A DNA stretch of 64,000 bases from Hirsutella rhossiliensis (Eukaryota; Ascomycota; Sordariomycetes; Hypocreales; Ophiocordycipitaceae): positions 2,418,001-2,482,000 of the forward strand of contig NW_025408671.1 of NCBI RefSeq assembly GCF_020360975.1, in the 5' to 3' direction. This document shows, piece by piece, positions 35,712 to 45,498 of the stretch (positions are counted from its first letter, which is position 1; each line of letters opens with the position of its first letter). Under the pieces are notes generated by a model. It saw nothing but the letters and a program-made list of their open reading frames with translations, was not told the origin of the DNA and ran no database searches. Position numbers and translations under genes: made by a program.

Positions 35712-37150
35712 TCAGATGTAGCTGACCTTGGTGCCCATGCCCGCCGTGGCCTTGAGCTTGCCCCACGACACCCCCAGTATGCGCTGCATGCGTTGCCGGA
35801 TGCCTCTGTGGCCCAGCATGAAGAGCAAGCTGACGATGAAGAAGATTAGCCTCGTCAGCAGGGCTGGATTGCCGTTGAGCGAGGTAGCGAGCCCGTCCAA
35901 GGCTGCGCGCAGGCGCGACACGATCATGCCCGCCCGCGCAGTAAATGTCGTGGCCACAACGGCCTTGTTGTTTGGCCGCGAGACGGGTGTCCGTGGCGGC
36001 CGCTGGTGGTGTCTCCCCGTGGCGCTCCCGTTGGCTGCCGAGCCGGGCGCCTGATCGATGCCGTAGTCGACCTCGCTCCCGAGACGCCGCGTGCGCTCCT
36101 CCTCTAACCGTCTCCGCTCCCTCTCCTCGTACTCGGCGCGCTGCCGCCTGGCATCTTCAATGTCTCTCCGCAGCTGCTCCTCTTGCCGCTGTCGCTCTTC
36201 TCGCTCGAGGCGTTCCTGTTCCTGCTGCTCCTCCTGCAGGCTCTGAAGGGCCTGAAGGAAGGCTTCCCTACGCTCGTCGTCGAGGACGGAGCTAACGCTG
36301 ATGAACTCACGGGCATAGTCCCACTCGTTGTTGCGGAGCAGGACGTGCAGCGTGTACAGCTCGAGTATCTTGACTCTGGCGTTGAGGTCGCGGGGGGTAT
36401 CGGCGCCGCTGGTACCGGGAGCTGGGGACCGGTAGCGATGGCCCATGCGAGAGGCCGGCGCCGGCGACCCTGCGAGCTTGTCGGCCAGGTCGAGGTTGGG
36501 GGCGTTGGACGAGGCCAGGTACGTCTCCAGCCTGCGCTGGTTCAGCGTCTGGTCGCGCGCATGCGCCAGCAGCAGCGTCGCCCTAGCCGTCGCCCGTCAG
36601 AATCGGCCTGGTGACGTGGGCGGGACAGAGTGACTTACAGGTTGATGACCACGTCAGAGTCGACGTCTGCCTCGACGCCGTGATAGCCGTGACGCACAAC
36701 CTCCTCCCAGACATGGCCGTCTCGAACCTTGGCGCACAGAGCCCTCCATTCCTGGTTGCCAAAGGTCTCCTTGCCCTCGTCGGGCTCCATGTCGAGAATG
36801 GCATTGAGGATAGTCAGGTAGAGACTCCAGACCTTGATGCGCGTGGTTCGCGAGGCCCTTGCGACGGGCGCGGGCTCTCCATTGTCGGCAGAATCGGGCG
36901 GAGCGATGAGGGGGGCCAGGGTCGTTAGCGCCTCGGGCAGGCGACGCGTCAGGAAGAGCGTCGATGCTTGGCGGTATGTCTTGGATACCTGAGAGGAATG
37001 CCGGGAGGCGGCCGTGGCGGTGGAGGAGGAGGCGGCCGAGGAGAAGGAGTAGGAGGAGAGGGAGGAGGAGAGGAGGCTGCGGGTGAAGGGCTCAGGGAGG
37101 GCGGCTGGGCTCGTCGCAGCGTACGACGAGGAGCCGTTGGCGGACGACAT
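35712..37150 (-). CDS. PEX26: Peroxin 26 (filamentous-fungal Pex26/Pex15-like)
   Basis: The model is complement(35712..36582, 36640..37150 with the last base at 36639), i.e. one intron 36583..36638 (56 bp), giving 460 residues. Conserved blocks include [49 protein letters not shown], and [19 protein letters not shown] across the intron. A charged coiled coil follows ([20 protein letters not shown]). A single hydrophobic segment, [17 protein letters not shown], near the C-terminus and the ending GTKVSYI make it tail-anchored-like. Pex26 recruits the Pex1/Pex6 AAA complex to the peroxisomal membrane for recycling of the Pex5 receptor. The Ser-rich N-terminus is low complexity. Confidence 0.82.
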
Positions 37151-38025
37151 GGCGACGAGTCTCGTCTGCTTGTCCTACAAGCTCGTCATGGGATGCCGCT
37201 TTTTTTTGGTTGTGTGTTGCAAGAGGAGAAGCGGGAAAGTCGTCGGGCTTGTTGTTGTCAAGGAGCGCGGGAGGCCGGAATGCGGGAGAAAGGAGGGATG
37301 AGCGGTGGTGTTATTACTGTACAACGATTGGCCGGATCATTGGAGAAATGGGCAGCGCCAGTTGTTCCTGGTAACTGCTGTATGTATGCACGTCGCAAGT
37401 GGGTGGAAAAAAGAGTACAGCACAGAAACGAGCGTGATGAGTCGTCGTCGAAGGAAAAGGGCGGGATCGCGAGACAAAACACCAGTGGGCCATGACATGT
37501 GGCTGTCGGTCGTCAACATTCTTTTAGCCTCGGCTGCCAACAAACACGCCAGCCAGCGGGCGCCGTAATTGGTCTCGTGGTCCCTCGTTTGTCGGCAGAG
37601 GAGGGGTCTGGGGTCCCCTGCAGCGAGGATTGCACCTGTTAAGAGATACTTGCCTGTTTGCCAACCCTTGCCCCTGGCGTTGTTGTTCTTTGCAACCTCA
37701 GCTATCCCTCTCCACGATCGCCCGCCCGCCCACCGGCAGCCCCGGAAATCACGGGTAAAAGAGCCGGTTTGGGAAAAGAGAGGAATCAACGCCGAGTGGA
37801 GAGAGCCGTGCCACTTGGATAGGCAGTAATTACTTCGTATAGTAGTTTATATGCGTTGGTGCTAAGTTAGGCAGCGAGCCAAGAGAAACGGGCCCTCTAG
37901 ATAGATACATCCGGTCAATGGCAAATGCTTCCTTCCCATCCATAACCAAGAACCCCTCGCACCATCTCGTGACTCCACGCAAACCCCCCAAACACCATCA
38001 TCGCCTCCCACACGGGAACGCTCTT
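37151..38025. other. Intergenic, no gene recognised
   Basis: 875 bp carrying the PEX26 promoter and the 3' flank of the haspin gene. Only short frames. No repeat or RNA gene recognised. Confidence 0.55.
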
Positions 38026-39738
38026 CTACGCCTGCTGCCTTGTCCTCCTCGGAGATCGTCGCCTCAACGGCGAGTCCCCCCCGGCCTGCGGGACAATGAT
38101 GCTATCCTCCTTGTCGAGTATCGAAGCCTCCGCCCCGCGCAGCTGCTCTTCTTGGATCCAGCCAGCCTCCACCGCGAAGCAGACCACGTCGGCCGCAGAC
38201 CCGAAGCAGACCACGCCGTCCTCGGCCTCCGGGTCCAGATGCTTCCACATCTCCTTGGTCTCCTTCCGGAACCGAGTCAGGTCCCGCTTGGCCCCCTTGA
38301 AGCTGTCTCCGAGGTAGCGGTACAGGTATGCCAGCCACAGCACGTTGGTATAGGGCGCGTGTGCGTCCCATGAAAGCGGCCCGTCGACGCCCTTTGCGTG
38401 CGGCGTCCGGTGGCCCTCCGGGGGGATGCACTTGCGGTCAGCGCGGAGCAGGAATGACCGCATCTGCCGGTATACCGTGCACTGGGATGCGTGGGTGCTC
38501 GTGAAGAGACTGAGGTCCCTCTCCAGGTCAAACGCCACCGGCTTCGCGTCTGCCGCCGACACGTCTTGTGCCCTTGACAGCCCATAATCTAGGATGGTGA
38601 TGTCGAGGCCCGAGTAGCCAAAAAAGCCACCACGCTTGGCGTCTTTCTGCCGCGGTGGGCTCACGCGCTTGACACAGAGATTGCCCTCGTGCAAGTCTCG
38701 ATGCTGCCGCTCGTGTTAGCCAAAGGGCCCCCTACAAGGGCCTGGCCGAAGGGCGGGCAGAAAGACTCAAACTAGGCCTCTCACCTCAAACATGGCGATA
38801 TCCTCGGCCCTCGCCAGCGCGACTGCTTCGAGCAAGAAAATATCCCACAGCTGGCTCTCATCGGCCAGCTCCCAGTCCTCGAGCGCAGTTCCCGCGTCCC
38901 CCAGTTCCACCGCCAGGAACTTGGTCTCGGCGACGTAGCGGCTCGGCGACGGGTAGAACTGCGCCCGACCGGGGTCCTGTCTCTTCATGCGTCTCTGAAA
39001 GGCCTGGTGTGTCTCCAGCAGCTGCTTGGTCGCCTTGCCCTGGACAAGATATCTCTCCTTGTAAACAACGAAGCCGGGAATATCAGCCAGCCACTCCGAG
39101 ATTTGCAGTTCGCCGTTGACGTCGTCTTGGCTGTGCGGCTCCTCGTCGACGAGGCCCGACTTGACCTGGGTTTTTGTCTGGGGCTTGATGGGCGACTCGA
39201 GGCGGATGACTTTGATGATACTGGTACCTCGCTCATTGGACACGCGGTAGACTTCTGCGTAGGACGCCTCGGCAATCTTGACGATGCAGTCACCGGGGGG
39301 GCACACGTCGTCCCACGTCAGGACCCGCAAGGATGCATCGCCCTGGGGTTCTGCCGGCGTCTGCTTTTTCGCGGCTTTCACTCTATCCCTGGAGGCGTTT
39401 CCGGTCGCGGCGACGGTTTGGCTTGGGGCCGGTGGGCGAGTCTCCGGGTCGTCGGCCTGCCTCTCGGTCCATCCCGCCGTCACATCGTGGGTGCTCAAAC
39501 AACGCGGTGGAGGCGTCAAGGGTTGCTGCTTGACGCTCTTCCGCGGTGAATTTCTTGGTGTTGGCTCGTTTTCCAGGTGGATGGCGGATAGCTGCTCTGC
39601 GATGCACTTCACGGGGTCGACTGCGACTGCGACAGGTGGCTTGCGCACCGGGCTCTGCGGCAGCTCGGCGAAGAGCCTCTCGGCCTTTGTCCTCTTTGAC
39701 GGCTTTCCATACTGGCGGGAGGCTGTTGTACGGGGCAT
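38026..39738 (-). CDS. Haspin-like serine/threonine protein kinase
   Basis: The model is complement(38026..38703, 38785..39738), with an 81-bp intron and 543 residues. The low-complexity basic N-terminal half is followed by a kinase fold: VKIAEASYAEVYRV (degenerate Gly loop), SIIKVIRLE (Lys strand), and long haspin inserts. Splicing produces HRDLHEGNLCVKR, with the catalytic D at residue 321, and TILDYGLSRA as metal-binding motif, where DYG stands in for DFG. SWDAHAPYTNVLWLAYLYRYL is typical of the haspin C-lobe. Haspin phosphorylates histone H3 Thr3 at centromeres in mitosis and recruits the chromosomal passenger complex. Fungal members are often this short. The start at 39738 is the first ATG in frame. 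Confidence 0.88.
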
Positions 39739-40369
39739 TTTGTATTCATATCGCGAGCGTTGGTCAGTTTACTGGTCGAGTTGCGTCTCTCGCCACCTCG
39801 TCTTGTTGGGTTGCGAGGCGATGTTCATGCTGCCGCTGGCGTTGGCGCGGCAACGGCTCTGTGGCGCAGGCGCAGGACTTGGTGCGAACGCCACAGCTGC
39901 TTAAGCAAGCCCCGACTTTGACTGCACAGAAGATGCCTGTACGTAATTATTCTGTATTCACAAAGAGACGAGTGAACTGCAAATCACGGAGTAGGTAATT
40001 CGACCCCTATCTTGTTTGCGGCAAGTAAATTGGCTCTTTGGTCTGGTTACGGGTCTCGAGTCCTGACCAGGGAATTCGTGCCTGTATGTACGAATAAGCT
40101 GTAACATGAACTCTTCTCCCCAGACTTTAGAGAACTGCTGGCAAGAGCCGCTAAGAAGGTGACCCAGGGAGTTGGTAGAGTTAGGGCATTAACGCAAGCA
40201 TCCCTTTCGCTTGTGAGCGTCGAAGCGCCTGATGAGCTGGTTGGCTGGCTCTAGCCGAGATGGCCCGGGGAGGTGGAGGGAGACTGGAAATCTCGTGGAC
40301 GCAAGCCTCGCTTCTGGACCGCAGACAGACGTTACAGGGCTTTCTCGATTGCACCATATCTTGCGCCTC
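39739..40369. other. Intergenic, haspin upstream region
   Basis: 631 bp. It should hold the haspin promoter. No gene recognised. Confidence 0.55.
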
Positions 40370-40702
40370 CTACATAGAGAGCAGGATCTGAGTTGCTGGT
40401 GTTGACGCAGAGGATACTGTTACACTTGCCCCTGACAGCTTTCTCCCATACATGACCGCAGCCGACAACGCCTCGCACTCAGCCCTCTCACCGACTGCCA
40501 AGGTCCAGTTCCACAGGTCATCCTGCTCTAAGCCGGTGGGCTTCATGGCGCGCAGTACGTCCAGGTTGGCGCTATACATACAGGCCGCGTTCATAAACCT
40601 TAGGGACTTGGGCCGCCGGTAACCGATCTGGCCGCTCGATGCCTTCGCGTCTTTCGATTCTTTCCGCGGGCTGATCAGGGGGAGGAAGTTGGCGTATCCC
40701 AT
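40370..40702 (-). CDS. Possible small hypothetical protein
   Basis: The open frame runs from 40798 to 40370; the internal ATG at 40702 (MGYANFLPLISPRKESKD) looks the better start and gives 110 residues. Codon third positions are mostly G/C and the composition is protein-like (SLRFMNAACMYSANLDVLRAMK, DLWNWTLAVGERAECEALS). There is no known domain, signal peptide or membrane segment. It could be a real small gene, one exon of a larger one, or a remnant. It ends ~1.0 kb from the haspin start, and its start faces the CCDC47-like gene. I do not recognise it. Confidence 0.35.
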   Translation of the reverse strand: MGYANFLPLISPRKESKDAKASSGQIGYRRPKSLRFMNAACMYSANLDVLRAMKPTGLEQDDLWNWTLAVGERAECEALSAAVMYGRKLSGASVTVSSASTPATQILLSM

Positions 40703-41008
40703 TGTGGAGGAGCTGTGCGCCGCAGGCTGTGGCGCGAGCGGGCGAGGTTGCTGGCACTGGAGGGTTATTATTAGGAGGTAGATGTTGTTATCGTCCATAA
40801 GTAGTTATGGTACAGTACTGGTTGGGTATGCATCTAAAGGGGTCGGCGAAAGGTGCAGCTGCTCCAGACCCACTCCGCCTTCCCCCCGGACCGCCTCCGC
40901 AAAAGCCTCCAATTTTCCAGCCGAGCTCAAGCTCACTGTGTCCTCGTCGCCCCCTTCACCTCCCTCCCTCCCCTCCGCCTGTGCTCCGCCCAATCCACCG
41001 CAGCAGCC

Positions 41009-42405
41009 ATGGCGGATCTGTTCAAGAACTTGTTTGGGGGCGCCAAGCCGTCGCAGCCCGCGGCCAAGAAGCCCGAGGCCGGTAAGCTGCTTTGTCTGTC
41101 CCTTGCTGCCGACCAACGTCTGTGCAAGGACGTCGAGGCGCCATGATGGAGCTGATATTCTCTTGTCCCCGACCGCCAGACTTTGCCGACTTTGCCGCCG
41201 CCCCCGATCCCGTCCCCGAGGCCGCCCCTCACGCCGCGACGCTCGCCGGCACCGCTGCCACCACCCCCTTGCCCACCGGCCGGCCCTACACCAAGTGGTA
41301 CAATGTCCACGAGCGCCACTCGCTCTCCGAGTTTAAGATCGAGGGCCTCATTCTCGCTGTTGCGGCTTTTGTCTTCCTCCTGCACATCCTGGGCGCGCGC
41401 ATCAACCGGTCCAAGGCCAGGGCTTGGATCCGTGCCCACGCGCGCGTCCTCAAGAGCGAGTTTGCCCTCGTCGGCTTCGGTGACGCGCCCACCATGGAGA
41501 CGGACGTCGACGACGACCGCCTCATCAAGGAGAAATCGCTCTTCGAGTTTGCCACGTACGCGACGGGCCGCCAGAACACGGCCTTTATGGACGTCAAGCT
41601 CACTCTGTCCAAGCGCTTCAACCCCATCATCAACGTCGTCGAGACGGCCGCCTCCTTCTTCTCCGACTCGTTTGCCCCGCCGGCCGATTTCATGGAGGCC
41701 TTCCTGTACCCCTTTGACGGCAAAGAAGATCTGACAGTGCCCTCGACGCCCGGCGAGACTCGGGCAAGAGACACCAAGAGCACCTACGAGGGTTTCGTGT
41801 GGGCCGTGGTCAACAAGGACCGCATGCAGAGGGTGCGAGAGGACCGCTACGACGTCACGCTCACCTCCACAAAGGACAACTCGAAGCTGCCCAACTGGCT
41901 GACGGTTATGAGCGAGAGCTCCGAAATCACCGACGTGCTGCTGACCAAGGAGCTCATCGACGCCGTGGTGGCGGCCGGCGACGCCTTCGAGTACCTCATC
42001 GTGACGGACCAGCCGGCGGACCGCCCCAAGACACTTGACGAGACCAACCCGCGCAAGCGCCTCTTCCTCAGGTACCGCCTCCCGTCGGACAACGGCTACG
42101 ACACCCTCGCACCCCTCTTGTCCTACTTTGTCCGGATGCCCGACCGGCTCGTGCAGGCGGCGCACTTCCGGCCCGAGGTGATGAAGAAGGTGCGCGCGAC
42201 GCGCGAGGCCATGGTTGCGCAGATTAGAAAGGCAGACCAGGAGGAGCGCAACGAGGAGCGCATCTACGAAAAGGAGAAGACGCGCAAGGCCAAGCGCGAC
42301 GCCGAGCTCAAGGGCCTGGACGCCAAGGCGCAGAAGAAGTACCTTGAGAAGGAGAAGGAGAAGGAGCTGCGCAGGAGCCAGAAGAAGATGACGATGCGGG
42401 CTTGA
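41009..42405 (+). CDS. DUF1682 / CCDC47-like ER membrane protein
   Basis: Exons 41009..41081 and 41180..42405 (98-bp intron) give 432 residues. A luminal or acidic N-terminal part is followed by one membrane segment (IEGLILAVAAFVFLLHILGARI, about residues 70-91). The conserved DUF1682 body follows (SEFALVGFGDAPTME, FATYATGRQNTAFMDVKLTLSKRFNP). The C-terminus is a highly charged Lys/Glu coiled coil (KADQEERNEERIYEKEKTRKAK). The animal homologue CCDC47 is a subunit of the PAT complex, an intramembrane chaperone at the ER translocon, and binds ribosomes. A similar role here is inference. The tail-to-tail neighbour is the MTH1187 gene. Confidence 0.87.
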
Positions 42406-42820
42406 GATTTTGCCTTTTTTGGGCTGTTTAACGAACAAAGGGCGGACTAGGCCATACCGATGGATTGTGACCGCTCAAAAGAGTCATCCGAGATCAATGG
42501 CATGGACTGGAGCACAAGGGAGGCCGAGCATTGTATGTTTGTGTTGTCTGTACTAGTAGCCATGGTAAGAGCGGCATATCGTGCGCCGTGTCAGCGCAGA
42601 GGCACGATGGAGAGCGGTTGTGTATGACGTATGCTATGCAAGGACCAGTCATGAACAGGGGCAAACGACTTGGTCTTAACAAGGAATGGAACTCAAGAAA
42701 TCCAGCCGCGGGCAAATCGGAGCGTCCATGTGCTCCCGTGCGGGTGGAGAAAGACGCCGGGTCCCGGTCTCCGGTGCGCGGACCGCCGGCCGGCCGGCCC
42801 GATGATGGCCCCCCCACCGG

Positions 42821-43351
42821 TCACGGCGCCTTGGCGGGCGTCTGGTCACCGCGCGCCAGCAGGTCCTCGACCCTCCTGACCTTGTCCTCGGCCGTCTGCG
42901 CCTTGTCCGTCCTACAGGGCAGCGCCACGATTAGCCTCGAGCGGGGAGAAGGCACGAAGCACGGAGAACTACATCTCCGTGACTCTTACCTAGACCCGAC
43001 ACGCATCGACGATTGCACCCTCAGCACGCCCCTCCGATGCACGACGGTGTGCGCCTTGCCCACGACGGCCATGACCTCGTCCCAGCTGCCCTCTGGAGAG
43101 CGGGCGGGGGGAATACTCGTCAGCCTTGGGGTTCGTTGCCGGGGGCGGTTGGTTGCGTGGGACAATGCAGAGAGAGAGAGCTGGGGAGAGGCGAGAGGGG
43201 GAGGGGAGAGGCGTACCGACAGTCGTGCCGGCCGCGTGCATCGTGTACTTGAGCCCACTGGCCCGCAGGACGCGCTGCACCTCGGCCACCTCCTCGGCGA
43301 CGGAGGCGCTGGCCGTGCCAACCTGCATGTTTCCACCCAGAGTTGGTCAGT

Positions 43352-43382
<31 letters not shown>

Positions 43383-43582
43383 AGAGGGATGCTCCAATGG
43401 TAGGTATAGCATATCGATCCGGCCAGCCGGCCAGGCAGGCACGCGAAAAGCGAGGGAGTGTGCGTGTGTGTGTGTGCGTGTGTGTGTGTATGTGCGTATC
43501 AAAAGGAAAAAGGGCAGCGTACGGGGATGAGGCAAAAGTCGACGTAGCACGCCGGCGGGACGGGAATCGCGGCATAGTCCAT
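42821..43582 (-). CDS. MTH1187-family thiamine-binding protein (Ecm15-like)
   Basis: Four exons, complement(42821..42911, 42990..43092, 43217..43322, 43523..43582), give 119 residues. The exons join as CYVDFCLIP|VGTASASVAEEVAEVQRVL, LKYTMHAAGTTVE|GSWDEVM and SSMRVGSR|TDKAQTAEDK, which is the ferredoxin-like fold of the MTH1187/UPF0045 family that includes yeast Ecm15. Members form tetramers and some bind thiamine or related ligands. The first intron is 200 bp and contains CAT/CAG and GT microsatellites. All splice sites are GT-AG. The start was chosen as the only ATG before the PVPPACYVDF strand. The family is about 100 residues, so length fits. Confidence 0.87.
43351..43385. repeat. CAT and CAG trinucleotide microsatellite in an intron
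   Basis: Six to seven CAT units run directly into five CAG units, inside the first intron of the MTH1187-family gene. Confidence 0.95.
43459..43496. repeat. GT-rich dinucleotide repeat in an intron
   Basis: A TGTGCGTGTG-type tract of nearly 40 bp with single C and A interruptions, in the same intron as the CAT/CAG repeat. On the coding strand it reads CA-rich. Confidence 0.95.
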
Positions 43583-44316
43583 CTTCGAAGCGGTGCGACG
43601 ATGGCGCAGAAGCAGCAAAAGGAGGCAACCAAGATAACCCGACGTCGGGACGCCTAAAAAAAAAGAAACAGAGGCGGGCGGCCCTTTTGCTTTTTGCTTT
43701 TTGAGTCGTCGTCGGTCGGCTCGGCCCGTCTGCTGAGCTAGACGCCTTTGTACCCGTTCTTCGTTCTTTTGTCGATGACGACGACTGGCGAGGCGAAAGG
43801 ACAGGTGGGTGGATGGATGTTTTGAAAGTCAGTCATGCATCCACTCCACCGCCAGATGCCAAGAGTAACTCTGGGACTAGATTCTGATTCGCCGACAACG
43901 GCGCAGAGCCGCATGCCAGCCAGGACTCGAACCACGAGCGAGCACTAGCAAATAGCAAGGACCAAGCTCTTCATTCACGTCATGCCGACGTTCAAGTGCC
44001 CAACGCAGTCGAGGTTCACGCAGTGTTTTGTTTTCGGTAAGAGGCAGAGAGCCTTGACCCCCATTCTGTAGACTGTAATAATATGCTAGACTCCGTGGTA
44101 TCTTCAACGACCTACTGCCCCCGTCCCAAGCCGGACCCAGCCCCAAGCCGTTGTCGATCCAAGTGCTGGAATATTTGCGCTCAAAATGTAATGCCCAATC
44201 ATGTCCCATTTGCTGAAACCCCAAAAGCAATTAAGCCGGCGCCCGAGATTTAGAAAAAGGAAAACGATATGCAGAAAAAAATGGCAGAAGCACAAACGCA
44301 CCCGAGACAGATGCGA
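43583..44316. other. Intergenic, no gene recognised
   Basis: 734 bp holding the MTH1187 promoter and the 3' flank of the PLC-like gene. A T-arm-like GGTTCGAGTCC on the minus strand near 43925 lacks matching tRNA stems and was rejected. Confidence 0.55.
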
Positions 44317-45498
44317 CTACAGCAGCCACAGCGAGGTCGCCGTCAGACACGCCACCACAACACCCGTGGCGCGCGCCCCCAGCTCGCGGGGCGCCGCCGA
44401 CGTCAGGTCGACGGCTTTGCGGCCCGTGGTGCTGCTCACGCCGTTGAGGCGGTCGGCGGCCTCGATGGGGTTGGCGCGGTCCCAGAAGTCGACGAGGATA
44501 AAGTTGGGCTGCTGCCCCCACTCGGAGCTACACAGATCGAGGTGCTTGCCGAGGTTGCCGTCGGTCGAGTTGCCGGGGTTGTTGACCGTGTCGATCCTGT
44601 CCACGTCTGGGACCAGGATGTCGGAGTTGATGCCGATCGACTTGGCCACGCTCTTGATGATGCCGGAGTCGAAGGGCTGGTCCTTGAAGTGGTTGACGAG
44701 GCTCATGTAGCCGTTGGAGATGGCCTGGGTGGGCTGGCCGGCGGCCTTGGGGCGGTCGAGGGTGCAGTTGAAGCCGTTGAGCTGGGTCACCTCGAAGGGG
44801 GTCTCGAAGATGTGCACGAAATGGGGCAGCATGTAGGGCAGGGCGGGCGAGGCCTCTGTGTTCGTGGTGAAGATGACGACCTGGGAGCGCTGGCCGATCA
44901 TGGTCCCGAGGGTGGGCCAGGTGGTGGTGGCGGCGGTCGAGGCGGGCTTGTAGGCGAACTTGGTGATGCCGGAGCGCTCAAAGGCGGCACCGAGGTCGGT
45001 GGCGGGCACCTTGTCCGAGTTGACGACGACGATGGTGATGACGTCGTTGGGGTTGCGGCTGACCCAGTCGGCGACGGCGGCCAGCCAGGTATCGAGCGGC
45101 CCGGCGTCGAGGATGCCGCACGACGTGTGGCACAGGCGGAGGCCCGAGTCGACCTTGTGGACCTGGGTCTGGAGCAGGCGGAAGCCGGCGTCGAGGGCAA
45201 TGGTTGCGTTTTTGAACTGGTTGCCGGCGGGCGAGTTGCGGGTGCTCTTGTCTCTCAGGAAGGAGCTGTCGTGGGCGCCCATGTGGGTGATCTTGTTGTA
45301 CTGGCGGCTGCACAGCAAGGGCGAGTTGTTGCAGGTGCCAGACCCAGACCCGAGGCCTGCCGAGGGGGCTGCGGACGGCGGAGCAGCGGTCGGAGCAATG
45401 GACGGGGCATCAGACGGGGCGGCCTGGGGATTCGCGTCGACGACGCCGGCGACGGCTGCCAGAGCCGCAACGGCGAGAGCGCGTACCGAGACGACCAT
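44317..45498 (-). CDS. Secreted PLC-like phosphodiesterase, probably GPI-anchored
   Basis: One intronless frame. The ATG at 45498 gives 393 residues and a clear signal peptide (MVVSVRALAVAALAAVAGVVDA, cut near 22); upstream in-frame ATGs add a non-signal extension. An Ala/Pro/Ser linker precedes the TIM-barrel part. KITHMGAHDSSFL carries the first catalytic His and LLQTQVHKVDSGLRLCH resembles the second half of the X domain. VDFWDRANPIEAADRLNG is near the end of the barrel. The C-terminus (TSAAPRELGARATG followed by VVVACLTATSLWLL) looks like a GPI-attachment signal. Such fungal proteins resemble PI-specific phospholipase C but lack a Y domain. Substrate unknown. Confidence 0.82.
   Translation of the reverse strand: MVVSVRALAVAALAAVAGVVDANPQAAPSDAPSIAPTAAPPSAAPSAGLGSGSGTCNNSPLLCSRQYNKITHMGAHDSSFLRDKSTRNSPAGNQFKNATIALDAGFRLLQTQVHKVDSGLRLCHTSCGILDAGPLDTWLAAVADWVSRNPNDVITIVVVNSDKVPATDLGAAFERSGITKFAYKPASTAATTTWPTLGTMIGQRSQVVIFTTNTEASPALPYMLPHFVHIFETPFEVTQLNGFNCTLDRPKAAGQPTQAISNGYMSLVNHFKDQPFDSGIIKSVAKSIGINSDILVPDVDRIDTVNNPGNSTDGNLGKHLDLCSSEWGQQPNFILVDFWDRANPIEAADRLNGVSSTTGRKAVDLTSAAPRELGARATGVVVACLTATSLWLL

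Noticed and set aside
40933..42438. 501-residue open frame on the minus strand
   Set aside because: Antisense to the CCDC47-like gene, with Gly/Arg/Val/Leu-biased shadow composition.
43870..43960. tRNA-like T-arm GGTTCGAGTCC on the minus strand
   Set aside because: The flanking bases do not form a T-stem and no matching acceptor, D or anticodon arms can be placed.
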